Below are positions 19,901 through 28,378 of a stretch of 64,000 nt of DNA, piece after piece (position 1 is the stretch's first letter; each line of letters begins with the position of its first letter). Location: NCBI RefSeq assembly GCF_900142845.1, contig NZ_FSRU01000001.1, forward strand, positions 1,240,001 to 1,304,000. Direction: 5' to 3'. The notes beneath the pieces were generated by a model. The model made no database searches. It was not told the origin of the DNA and saw nothing but the letters and a program-made list of their open reading frames with translations. The translations under genes were made by a program, and so were the position numbers. This DNA comes from Paraburkholderia phenazinium (GTDB lineage: Bacteria; Pseudomonadota; Gammaproteobacteria; Burkholderiales; Burkholderiaceae).

Positions 19901-22885
19901 ATGGCCGCCATCGCGTGCAACGGCACATCTCCTCCAGCAACTCGGGTTGTTCACAACCGGCAAGGTGGGGTGCGGCGGCCAACGCGCCGGGCGTTGCCAA
20001 AGCGGACAGCGTTATCTCTATGCGTGGCGACTATGCTGACGCCGCCTGCCCATGCGCAGGTCACCATTCCCAACTCCACCGCGACCGTGCAGTTGCAGAT
20101 TCTGAGCCCGGGCTCGAGCACGTTCCAGGCGCCGGCTGGCGCCGTCATTAACGTCGCCAGTGGCAGTGCCATCGTCGGAGACAATAGCCAGAACTGGCAG
20201 CTTACCAATTCCGGGCTGATTCGCTCCACCAGCGGCGGGGGAGGCTTTGGCGTCGTCCAGTTGAACTCCGCCACGTCCGGTGGCGCCCGCCTCGACAACT
20301 TCGGCAGCATAGTCTCTACAGCGGACGCTTCGAATAGCGTCGAGGGTGTTTATCTGCTTAAAGGCGGAACGGTTAACAACCATGCAGGGGCAAGCATCAG
20401 TGGCGCCAGCCAGTACGGCATCCTCGCGACGGGGGTGGCCAACGTTTCGAATGACGGCAATATATCCGCTGTCGCCGGCGGCATCCGGTTGGGATCCGGG
20501 GGCTCCGTCACACAAAGCCAGACCGGAACAATTACCGCCAGCAATGGTCCCGGCCTGTTGAACGACAATGGGCCGCTGACAGTCAGCAATGCCGGAACCA
20601 TCACGGGCACAAACGCCCCCGCCGTGCTGATTCGTGGTACGAGCACCGGCACGCTCGTCAATAGCGGTTTCATCTCGGGCCTGGTCGGGGTGCAACTGCA
20701 AAGCAGCGGGATGGCGCTAACCAACACCGGCACGATCACCGGCACCGGCGGCACCGCCGTTACCATTAGCGGTAGTAACAATTCGCTGACGCTGGGAACG
20801 GCTTCGGTACTCAACGGCAATGCTGTGGTCACATCCGGAACCGGCAACACCCTCGTGCTGCAGGGCACCGGTAGCACAGGAAGCAGTTTCACCGGTTTTA
20901 ACAGCCTGACCCTGTCCGGCTCGAACTGGACGCTGAGTGGCCCGGTCTCGACTACCGGCACGACGGCTGCGGCGACGAATGTGCAAAGCGGCACGTTGAT
21001 ACTCGCCGGTGCACTCGCTAACAACGGTACCGGTGGCGGTACCACCATCGGCGCAGGCGCCACCCTGCAGGTCGGTAACGGCGGCACCAGCGGCAGCGTC
21101 GCCGGTGACATGACCAACAACGGCGCGCTGGTGTTCGATCGTTCGGATAGCCTGATCTATGGTGGAACGATCAGCGGTACCGGATCGGTGACGCAGTCCG
21201 GCAGCGGCACGGTGATATTGAACGGGGTGCAGACTTATAGCGGCAAGACCGCTGTCACGGCCGGCACGCTGGCCATCGGGGATGCTTCGCACACGGGCGC
21301 GGAACTGGCCGGAGGCGGTCAGACGACGGTGAGCGCCGGGGCGGCGTTCGGCGGCTACGGCACGGTCACCGGAACGGTGATCAACGATGGTCTGATGGGT
21401 GTCGGCAATGCGCTCCCGGCGCTCTCCAACGGGCCGGATGCGATCTTTACGGTTATCGGCAACCTCGACAATCGCGGCACGATCACCATGGCTAACGGCG
21501 TCGCCGGTGACCGTATGATCGTGACGGGAGGAACCTACACTTCCGACGGCGGACAACTCCGGATCGACACGGTACTGAACGAAGGCGGCGCCAGTTCGCA
21601 AACCGATACGCTGGTGGTCGATGCAACCGCCGTGGGCGTGGGCGGTGCAACACGTATTACGGTTCAGCGCGTAGCAGGCGACGGGGCGGTCACGCAGGCT
21701 GACGGCATCCAGGTGGTCGATGTGGTCGATCCGAGCCGCTCGGCCAGCGGTGCCTTTACGCTGGATGGCCGGGTGGTTGCGGGACCCTATGAATACCGGT
21801 TGTTCCAGGGGGGGGGCAGCGATCCGGACAATGGCCAGTGGTATCTTCGCTCCGAGCAGCCGCCGACCCCCACTCCTACGCCTACGCCTACACCTACACC
21901 CAACCCCACGCCGGTCCCGCCGAAGCTGCTGCGACCGGAGGCGGGGGTGTATCTGGGCAACCAGTACGCGGCGCAGACGATGTTCCTGACCACGCTGTAC
22001 GACCGGCTGGGCGATCCGCAGATCCCGGACGACGATAAACCGGACGGCAACGCGAGACTCGCGGCAGGCTGGGCGCGCATCGCGGGAACGAGCGTGCGCA
22101 GTCAGGGTGCCGACGGACAGTTGGAGGTGAATACGCAGGGCGAGGTATTGCAGGCGGGGGGAGATGTTGCGCAATGGTCCGCCATACAAAGTGGCGACCG
22201 TCTGCATCTTGGTGTGATGACCGCCTACGGCAACATGCGCACGAACGCGAGCGCGGCAGGTAACCCTTACGATGCGTACGGCACGGTCAATGGCTACGCG
22301 GTGGGAACCTATGCGACGTGGTTTGCCAATGAGAAGAGCCGGCTCGGCGCATACGTCGACGGCTGGATCCAGTACGGCAATTTCGACAACCAGGTACAGG
22401 GCGATCTGCTCCCCGGTGAAAGATACAGTTCACATAGCTGGACCAGTTCGCTGGAAACAGGCTACGCGGCGAAGCCGTTCGGTAACGATTGGGTGATACA
22501 ACCGCAAGGACAACTGATTTATATCGACTACAGTGCCGGCACCCACACGGAGGTCAACGGGACGCAAGTGGCGGCCGATAGCTCAGGTGGTCTGGTGACG
22601 CGTCTCGGAGCGCGCCTCTACCGGGATTTTGCAAAGGACAGCGGCAAGATCATTCAGGCGTCGTTTGAAGCCAACTGGTGGTACACCAATCGCAAGAATG
22701 CAATCGCGATGGACGGCGTGAACGTCCCGCTCGATGGTGTCGCGAAGAGTACGGGCGAAGTCAAGGCAGGCGTCCAATACCGGTTTGCTCACCGGTGGCA
22801 GACCTGGGGTAACGTGGCGTGGGCCTTTGGCGGTAACGACTTCCAGCGGCTGACCGGCATGGCCGGCGTGCACTACGCCTGGTAG
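19901..22885 (+). CDS. Autotransporter (type Va) adhesin-like protein
   Basis: A 994-residue secreted protein. A long signal region ends in PAHA/Q (about residue 53). The passenger (54-650) is rich in Gly, Ser, Thr and Asn with repeated strand-turn units, including an autotransporter-associated beta-strand repeat (GTVILNGVQTYSGKT). A Pro-Thr repeat linker (about 660-685) precedes a beta-barrel translocator (about 700-994) ending in the aromatic HYAW. The ATG at 19901 has GGAGG five bases upstream. The function is probably adhesion or biofilm, inferred from family. A run of nine G lies just before the linker. Confidence 0.9.
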   Translation: MAAIACNGTSPPATRVVHNRQGGVRRPTRRALPKRTALSLCVATMLTPPAHAQVTIPNSTATVQLQILSPGSSTFQAPAGAVINVASGSAIVGDNSQNWQLTNSGLIRSTSGGGGFGVVQLNSATSGGARLDNFGSIVSTADASNSVEGVYLLKGGTVNNHAGASISGASQYGILATGVANVSNDGNISAVAGGIRLGSGGSVTQSQTGTITASNGPGLLNDNGPLTVSNAGTITGTNAPAVLIRGTSTGTLVNSGFISGLVGVQLQSSGMALTNTGTITGTGGTAVTISGSNNSLTLGTASVLNGNAVVTSGTGNTLVLQGTGSTGSSFTGFNSLTLSGSNWTLSGPVSTTGTTAAATNVQSGTLILAGALANNGTGGGTTIGAGATLQVGNGGTSGSVAGDMTNNGALVFDRSDSLIYGGTISGTGSVTQSGSGTVILNGVQTYSGKTAVTAGTLAIGDASHTGAELAGGGQTTVSAGAAFGGYGTVTGTVINDGLMGVGNALPALSNGPDAIFTVIGNLDNRGTITMANGVAGDRMIVTGGTYTSDGGQLRIDTVLNEGGASSQTDTLVVDATAVGVGGATRITVQRVAGDGAVTQADGIQVVDVVDPSRSASGAFTLDGRVVAGPYEYRLFQGGGSDPDNGQWYLRSEQPPTPTPTPTPTPTPNPTPVPPKLLRPEAGVYLGNQYAAQTMFLTTLYDRLGDPQIPDDDKPDGNARLAAGWARIAGTSVRSQGADGQLEVNTQGEVLQAGGDVAQWSAIQSGDRLHLGVMTAYGNMRTNASAAGNPYDAYGTVNGYAVGTYATWFANEKSRLGAYVDGWIQYGNFDNQVQGDLLPGERYSSHSWTSSLETGYAAKPFGNDWVIQPQGQLIYIDYSAGTHTEVNGTQVAADSSGGLVTRLGARLYRDFAKDSGKIIQASFEANWWYTNRKNAIAMDGVNVPLDGVAKSTGEVKAGVQYRFAHRWQTWGNVAWAFGGNDFQRLTGMAGVHYAW
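21808..21816 (+). repeat. G9 homopolymer inside the autotransporter gene
   Basis: Nine consecutive G residues in the coding strand, reading Gln-Gly-Gly-Gly, immediately before the Pro-Thr linker and the beta-barrel. Gain or loss of one G would frameshift the gene and remove the barrel. Confidence 0.85.
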
Positions 22886-22940
22886 CGCTCACATGGCGTC
22901 GTCAAGTTGCTGAAGACGAGCCCATGCGATGACTTGCACA

Positions 22941-22963
22941 CCGCGAAGGAACCTCCTTCGCGG
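22941..22963. terminator. Hairpin between autotransporter and porin
   Basis: A perfect ten-pair stem (CCGCGAAGGA / TCCTTCGCGG) with a three-base loop lies between the two convergent genes. Its T-run is weak on both strands (CGTTTCCC rightward), so terminator function is probable rather than certain. Confidence 0.6.
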
Positions 22964-23019
22964 CGTTTCCCACTTCACGCTCCGGGAAGCCAGCAGCCTC
23001 CCGAAGACGCGAATTCAGC

Positions 23020-24180
23020 TTAGAACTTGTGACGGATGCCCACGCGAACGGCCAACTGCGTGTCCGCACCGGCTGTCGGCAGGTAGCTGCTCGTGCTCAC
23101 ACCGATCTGCGACTGCAGGGCGGCGCCGTTCGAAGCCTTGCCCTTGGCGTCCTGGAACACGCCGAGCAGGTACACGTCGGTGCGCTTGCTCAGTGCGTAG
23201 TCGACGCTGGCGTCAACCTGGTTCCAGTGACCGTTGGTCAGGTCCTTGGCTTGCATGTACGTGTAGCCCAATGCGCCAGTCAGTGCCGGCGTGAAGGCGT
23301 ACTTGGCGCCTGCTTCATACGCATTGAACGTCGTCATGTGGCCGACGATCTGCTCGATGTTCGTGTGGGTCCACAGGGCCCACATCGTAGCCGCTCCGAT
23401 CGAGTACTTGGCGCCGACGCCAGCCGTAGCCAGATCCTTCACGACGCCAGCTGCGCCCGTGGTCGACGACGAACCCGCCACCGTCGTCGTGAAGGCTGCC
23501 GGCGTTGCCGAGGCCGGGAAACGGATGTCCGTGTACGCAGCGCCAATGCCGAACGGACCGTTCACATAGTTCAGGCCGAAGCTATAGGCAGACGAACCCG
23601 AGTTCGATGCGGTCGTCGGTGCGCCCTGGAACGCGCCAGCCGAGTTCGAGAAGCCGTACATCGCGCCGAACGTCAGGCCGTAGAAGTTCGCGCTGTTGAA
23701 CTTGACGGCGTTGCTGATACGGCTCGACGTGAGCTGGTCGATATCGTTGATGTGGTAGCCGTAGTTGCCGGCGACGGTCTGGCCGCCGTTGGCATACGAG
23801 CCGCCCAGATAGTCGGTCGAGAACGAATACTGACGGCCGAGCGTGAGCGAGCCGACGCCGTCTTGCGTCAGGCCGACATAGGCCTGGCGGCCGAATTCCG
23901 AGCTGCCTTGACCCAGCGCGCCGGTACCGACGTTGAAGCCGTTTTCCAGGTTGAAGATGGCCTTCAGACCGCCACCGAGGTCTTCGGAACCGCGCAGGCC
24001 CCAACGGCTGCCTTGAGCGACGCCGTCGCCGAACTGGACGAGGTCCTTGCCGCCCGTGCCGGCGTGGTTCACATACGTGACACCCGCGTCGATCAGGCCG
24101 TACAGCGTGACGCTGCTTTGCGCGTGAGCGGCGCCTGCGAAGGAGGCGAGGATAGCGGTGGCTAAAACTTTCTTGTTCAA
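23020..24180 (-). CDS. Trimeric general porin, Burkholderia OpcP/OmpC type
   Basis: A 386-residue outer-membrane porin with a cleavable signal ending SFAGAAHA/Q. Porin hallmarks follow: SSVTLYGLIDAGV, SRWGLRGSEDLGGGLKAIFNLENGF, and a C-terminal phenylalanine (RVGIRHKF). It forms a 16-strand diffusion channel for small solutes. The only start fitting the signal peptide is TTG at 24180, which has GGAG at a normal distance; no ATG or GTG is available nearby. Confidence 0.93.
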   Translation of the reverse strand: MNKKVLATAILASFAGAAHAQSSVTLYGLIDAGVTYVNHAGTGGKDLVQFGDGVAQGSRWGLRGSEDLGGGLKAIFNLENGFNVGTGALGQGSSEFGRQAYVGLTQDGVGSLTLGRQYSFSTDYLGGSYANGGQTVAGNYGYHINDIDQLTSSRISNAVKFNSANFYGLTFGAMYGFSNSAGAFQGAPTTASNSGSSAYSFGLNYVNGPFGIGAAYTDIRFPASATPAAFTTTVAGSSSTTGAAGVVKDLATAGVGAKYSIGAATMWALWTHTNIEQIVGHMTTFNAYEAGAKYAFTPALTGALGYTYMQAKDLTNGHWNQVDASVDYALSKRTDVYLLGVFQDAKGKASNGAALQSQIGVSTSSYLPTAGADTQLAVRVGIRHKF

Positions 24181-24574
24181 GAGATTCTCCGGTTTAAAAG
24201 AGGCAATCGCGTGCCTGGCTCTGTTGGCAGGTCATGCGATGGCCGCAATTTAAGGGAGCGGGGCGAAAGGAATGTGACAGCTAGATTATTTGGAGAATCT
24301 GTCGTACGAATGCGACATCTGAAACGCGGACCTAAAGAAAGTCGTGCACAGGCACGTCGCTTATGCAGCCTGGAGAATCACGATTATTGCGTAAAACAAG
24401 GTATATAACGATTCTGCAATGCGGTTTGTTATCGAAAAATAGAGTGCTAAGTGAAGCGGGAAAATCGCGGTGTGAGACGCCCATTATTCAATAACGAATC
24501 GCAGACAACGTTTGCGCGATGCGATGAATAATGGCAAGCATGACTAATCATCTTGCGTCGATTTAATCTCATTT
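24181..24574. other. AT-rich leader/promoter region of the porin
   Basis: About 390 non-coding bases, notably richer in A and T than the neighbouring genes. They lie upstream of the porin on its strand. This is probably its promoter and regulatory region. I cannot pick out a confident promoter pair or operator. Confidence 0.45.
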
Positions 24575-24617
24575 GAAAATGAGCGGCCGGACCGGTGGCG
24601 GCATCTCTGCCGCCACC
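24575..24617 (-). terminator. Terminator of the aspartoacylase-family gene
   Basis: A perfect ten-pair stem (24594-24603 with 24608-24617) around TCTC. On the minus strand a CATTTTC T-rich stretch follows ten bases later. It lies directly after the stop at 24637. Confidence 0.7.
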
Positions 24618-24636
24618 GCTACCGTCGACGCATCGA

Positions 24637-25752
24637 TCAGTTGGACAACAGCGATCCCGAGCGGAAGGCCTTTGCGCCGGCAATGCGGGCGAATTCGATG
24701 CCTGCGGTCGCGAAGCGCGTCAGATGCCGCGCATACAGCACGCCGGCGACGCTGCTCTTGAGCGTCACGACGCGATCGGTCAGCGGGTCGACGATATCGG
24801 CGATCTCGTGACCGGCGTCGACCCAGGTGCCCACTTCGGTGCGATACACCAGCACGCCGCTGATAGGCGCGACGATCGGCTCGGCGCCGGCCAGCGGGGT
24901 GGCGGCGAATTCGAGCGCGGGCATCGGCGCCGCCGTGCCGTCGATCACGCCACGATGCGTCAGATATTCGATGATGCCTTGCGCGTCGTGTTCGGCGAGT
25001 TCATACGAGACGTTGCGCTGGCCGCGCAGTTCGATTGTCACCGAGACCGAGCCGTTCGGAATCGGGAACCGCTCGCCGTAACGGCCGCGCAGATCCGACC
25101 AGCAGAAGCTGTGGATTTCGTCGAACGGATTGCCCACCGAATTCAGCGCCAGCAGCGAGGCCTTGGCTTCCAGATAGCGCGCGAGCGGTTCGACTTCCGT
25201 CCACAGGTCCGGATTGGTGTAGATGTGCATGGCCGCTTCCCAGTCGCAGTGCAGGTCGAGCACGACATCGGCGTCGTACGAGAGCTTCTGCAGCGCGAGG
25301 CGTTGCGATTCCAGCTCCGTCTCCGGTTTGATCGCCTCCAGCGCTTCGCGCATCGCCGTGCGGATGGCCTTGCGGTTCTGGTCGATGTTGTCGCTCAGGC
25401 GCGCTTCGATTACCGGCTGCACGAGGGCGGACAGATCGTGGAAGTTGCGGTTGAAATTCTGCGCCGTGCCGGTTTCGAAGCGTCCCGTGTGAAGGCCGAG
25501 AAAATGCTGGTTCAGACCGATCGGATTCGCCACCGGCACGATCACGACCTCACCCTTGATCTTGCCCGCGGCTTCGAGCGCAGCCAGCTTGTTGCGCAGC
25601 GTCCAGGACACCAGCATGCCGGGCAGCTCGTCGGCGTGCAGCGAGGACTGGATGTAGATTTTTTGCCCGCCGCCGGGACCATAGTGAAAACTCGTCAGGT
25701 TGCGTGCGGTGCCGAGTGTCGGGGAAATCAGCGGATGGGTTTGGGTTTGCAT
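24637..25752 (-). CDS. Succinylglutamate desuccinylase/aspartoacylase-family protein
   Basis: A 371-residue zinc carboxypeptidase-fold hydrolase (M14 relative). The metal motif SSLHADELPG (HxxE) lies near residue 37, the third ligand in LDLHCD near 165, and the substrate-arginine region NFNRNF between them. A C-terminal barrel-sandwich-like segment (APISGVLVYRTEVG..D) is typical of the family. It removes an acyl group from an N-acylated amino acid or amine; the actual substrate is unknown. The neighbouring amino-acid binding protein gene may be related. Confidence 0.85.
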   Translation of the reverse strand: MQTQTHPLISPTLGTARNLTSFHYGPGGGQKIYIQSSLHADELPGMLVSWTLRNKLAALEAAGKIKGEVVIVPVANPIGLNQHFLGLHTGRFETGTAQNFNRNFHDLSALVQPVIEARLSDNIDQNRKAIRTAMREALEAIKPETELESQRLALQKLSYDADVVLDLHCDWEAAMHIYTNPDLWTEVEPLARYLEAKASLLALNSVGNPFDEIHSFCWSDLRGRYGERFPIPNGSVSVTIELRGQRNVSYELAEHDAQGIIEYLTHRGVIDGTAAPMPALEFAATPLAGAEPIVAPISGVLVYRTEVGTWVDAGHEIADIVDPLTDRVVTLKSSVAGVLYARHLTRFATAGIEFARIAGAKAFRSGSLLSN

Positions 25753-25941
25753 GATGTCTGAAGCGCGGCGGCCTCGCGAGGGGTCGCGCTATGTTGTTGA
25801 TTTCAGATTGAAAAGTGGACTTGCTGGGACGCTTGCCGCAGCGTCGAAGTGGCTCGCGCCGCGCGGCGTAATCGTTCGATCTTAGCCGATAAGCCGGCCG
25901 GATGTGAATCGATGCGCTGAATCCATGCGCGATGACGGGGC

Positions 25942-25978
25942 GCCAAACGAAACGGGCTCCGCGTGTTGCGGAGCCCGT
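25942..25978 (-). terminator. Terminator of the amino-acid binding protein gene
   Basis: A perfect ten-pair stem (ACGGGCTCCG / CGGAGCCCGT) with a seven-base loop. On the minus strand it is followed by TTTCGTTTGG. It lies 41 bases after the stop of the binding-protein gene. Confidence 0.85.
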
Positions 25979-26019
25979 CTGTGCAAGCGAAGTGGCGCGG
26001 CGAGCCGCGCCGGCCGCGC

Positions 26020-26802
26020 TTAGCTGCCGTACACGTCGAACGTGAAGTACTTGTTCTCGAGCTTCTTGTACGTGCCGTCCTTGATGATGTCGGCAATCGC
26101 CTTGTCGATCTTGGCCTTCAGGTCGGTGTCTTCCTTGCGCAGGCCAATGCCCGCACCGTTGCCGAGGACCTTCTCGTCGACGATGTCTTTGCCGGCAAAC
26201 TCGTAGCCGGCACCGCGCGGGGTCTTCAGGAAGCCGATGTCAGCTTCCACGGCGTCTTGCAGCGAGGCATCCAGACGGCCCGACAGCAGGTCGGTGTAGA
26301 CCTGGTCCTGGTTCTGGTACGAGACGACCTTGGCGCCCTTCGGCTCCCAGTAGGTCTTCGCGTACGTTTCCTGGATCGTGCCCTGTTCGACGCCCACCGA
26401 CTTGCCTGCCAGCGATGCCGCCGTCGGCTGCAGCCCCGAGCCCTTCTTGGTCACGAGGCGCGTCGGCGTGTTGAACAGCTTCGCCGAGAAGGCGATCTGT
26501 TCCGCACGTTGCGGCGTCATCGACATGGACGACAGCACGCCGTCGAACTTCTTGGCCTTCAGTGCCGGGATCATGCCGTCGAAGTCGTTTTCGACCCAGA
26601 CGCACTTCGCATTCAGACGCTTGCAGATTTCGTTGCCGAGGTCGATATCGAAACCGACGAGCTTGCCGTCCGAACCCTTCGATTCGAACGGGGGATAGCT
26701 GGCGTCAACGCCGAAACGGATCGTGGTCCAGTCCTTCGCATGTGCGCCAATCGAGACGGTGGCAAGCAGAGCAACCGTCAAAGCCGCTAGCAGTTTTTTC
26801 AC
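26020..26802 (-). CDS. Periplasmic amino-acid-binding protein (HisJ/ArgT type)
   Basis: A 260-residue protein with a signal peptide (LLAALTVALLATVSIGAHA). The extracellular solute-binding family 3 signature VDASYPPFESKGSDGKLVGFDIDL follows, then FDGMIPALKAKKFDGVLSSM. It would capture basic or polar amino acids for an ABC importer, but no permease or ATPase gene adjoins it. The start is GTG at 26802 with GAGGAG seven bases upstream. Upstream ATG-like starts add no signal-compatible sequence. Confidence 0.92.
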   Translation of the reverse strand: MKKLLAALTVALLATVSIGAHAKDWTTIRFGVDASYPPFESKGSDGKLVGFDIDLGNEICKRLNAKCVWVENDFDGMIPALKAKKFDGVLSSMSMTPQRAEQIAFSAKLFNTPTRLVTKKGSGLQPTAASLAGKSVGVEQGTIQETYAKTYWEPKGAKVVSYQNQDQVYTDLLSGRLDASLQDAVEADIGFLKTPRGAGYEFAGKDIVDEKVLGNGAGIGLRKEDTDLKAKIDKAIADIIKDGTYKKLENKYFTFDVYGS

Positions 26803-27174
26803 TGTTTTACTCCTCGGAGTGGTTCGTATTACACCCGCATGCGGTTGTGCCGCTGCGAGATCGTGCCCGGCGCGACTCACGACCGGGCAGGGTTAAAAGG
26901 CTGCGGGCCGGAGCGGCCTGCAGCGCGGGCAAAGCTTATCAGGTCAAAAAGATTACGTACTCAGTAAAACACCGGATGGCGCTTGATCCCGGCGTCTAAA
27001 GTTCGCCGGCGACCCGCCGTTAAATCACCTTGACACGCCGCCGTGCGGGCCAGCCGGCGCGGGTCTCCGCCGAGTGCGTCGTCATGCTGGTTGCATAGGA
27101 TGAGGGCATGAAGCGTGGCTGCGATTGACGCGGGATTGTGCGAGTTTCACCACTAAATCAACAACATTGGACCT
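26803..27174. other. Divergent intergenic region
   Basis: 372 bases between the binding-protein gene (minus) and the first lipoprotein gene (plus). It includes an A/T-rich patch (26941-26970) likely to hold the leftward promoter, and an isolated TTGACA at 27030-27035 without a matching -10. No ORF is supported. Confidence 0.35.
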
Positions 27175-27735
27175 ATGAACCTTCTGATACGTGTAGGCGG
27201 CTGGCTTGCGCCGACTCTTCTCGCAACGGCCTGCTCGGTCGTGGCGCCGCCGTATACCCCTTCCATCGACAACGTGCAGGCGCTTAAAAATGCGCAGACT
27301 GCACAAGCGCACCTGGGCACGTTCGACTCTCAAGCGGGTACGTCCAACACTTACCCCGTGGCAGTGCGAGCCAACCTGATGCGCTCGCCGGTGGGCGATT
27401 CGTTTGGCCCCTACCTGGCCGATGCGATGACCCGCGAACTGACGATGGCCGGACGCCTCGCGCCGCAAAGCGACATCGAAGTCAAAGCGACCTTGCTGAA
27501 GAACAACGTGGATGCCGGCATTGCCACGGGAGAGGCTACGGTGTCGGCGCGCTTCGTGGTGACGCGAGCCGGCGCGGTGCGCTACGACCAGGTGAAGACG
27601 GCGGGCGCGAAGTGGGATTCGTCGTTCGCGGCCGCGATTGCGGTGCCGAAGGCGGTTCAGGAGTACCCGACGGCCGTGCAGAACCTGCTCGGTCAACTGT
27701 ATGCCGATCCTGCCTTCATCCAGGCAATCCAGTAA
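27175..27735 (+). CDS. Hypothetical lipoprotein (186 aa)
   Basis: A lipoprotein with a lipobox ending at Cys20 (LLATAC). The mature part has a plausible alpha/beta fold with VAVRANLMRSPVGDSFGPYLADAMTRELTMAG near residues 62-93. No known domain is recognised with confidence. The next gene, 37 bases downstream, also encodes a lipoprotein, so the pair probably forms one transcriptional unit. Confidence 0.75.
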   Translation: MNLLIRVGGWLAPTLLATACSVVAPPYTPSIDNVQALKNAQTAQAHLGTFDSQAGTSNTYPVAVRANLMRSPVGDSFGPYLADAMTRELTMAGRLAPQSDIEVKATLLKNNVDAGIATGEATVSARFVVTRAGAVRYDQVKTAGAKWDSSFAAAIAVPKAVQEYPTAVQNLLGQLYADPAFIQAIQ

Positions 27736-27772
27736 ACCACAACAACATACTCAAGACAGGAAGACCTACACC

Positions 27773-28360
27773 ATGGCTATGATTCGCATGATTGCGGCGG
27801 CAAGCGTCGTCGCGGCGCTCTCGGGTTGCGCCCACCAGATTTCGCTCAGCACAGACGAGTCGAAAGTGCCGGCGCTGTCCACCCAGCCGCTCGACAAGAA
27901 CGTGGCGATCGTCATCACCGAGGAGCAGTCGACCCAGGAAGTCATCACGCCGGGCGGCGGTGGCGACAAGGTCAGTTATCGTCCGTATCACGATCTCGAA
28001 CTGCCGATGTACGTGAGCCTCGGTCACGTCTTCAAGAACGTGACGAAGCTTAAGAGCGCGCCGGATGCGGCGACCATCCAGGCGCAGCATCTGGACTACG
28101 TGATCACGCCGACAATCAAGACGACTTCGTCGTCGCCGAGTCTGCTGACGTGGCCGCCCACCGACTTCTCGGTGACGCTCACGTGTACCGTGACCGACCC
28201 GACCGGCCAGAAAGTCGTGACCGAAGACGTGACGGGTACGGGTCACGCCGAGTTCTCCGAGTTCAAGCGCAACTTCGGTCTCGCAGGCCAGATCGCGACC
28301 ACCGATGCGGTGACGAAGCTGCAGACGGCGCTGGAGAATGCACCTGAACTGAAGAAGTAA
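27773..28360 (+). CDS. Hypothetical lipoprotein (195 aa)
   Basis: A lipoprotein with a lipobox ending at Cys19 (AALSGC). The mature domain contains VAIVITEEQST early and a mid segment LDYVITPTIKTTSSSPSLLTWPPTDF. These recall small outer-membrane lipoproteins of unknown role. The ATG at 27773 has AGGAAG upstream. It lies directly behind the other lipoprotein gene and is convergent with the sugar-acid dehydrogenase, with 18 bases between them. Confidence 0.75.
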   Translation: MAMIRMIAAASVVAALSGCAHQISLSTDESKVPALSTQPLDKNVAIVITEEQSTQEVITPGGGGDKVSYRPYHDLELPMYVSLGHVFKNVTKLKSAPDAATIQAQHLDYVITPTIKTTSSSPSLLTWPPTDFSVTLTCTVTDPTGQKVVTEDVTGTGHAEFSEFKRNFGLAGQIATTDAVTKLQTALENAPELKK

Positions 28361-28378
28361 ACAGCAGAACCCGCTTGT

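Noticed and set aside
20717..22207. 496-codon minus-strand frame under the autotransporter
   Set aside because: A shadow of the Gly/Thr-rich passenger; no signal, motif or ribosome site.
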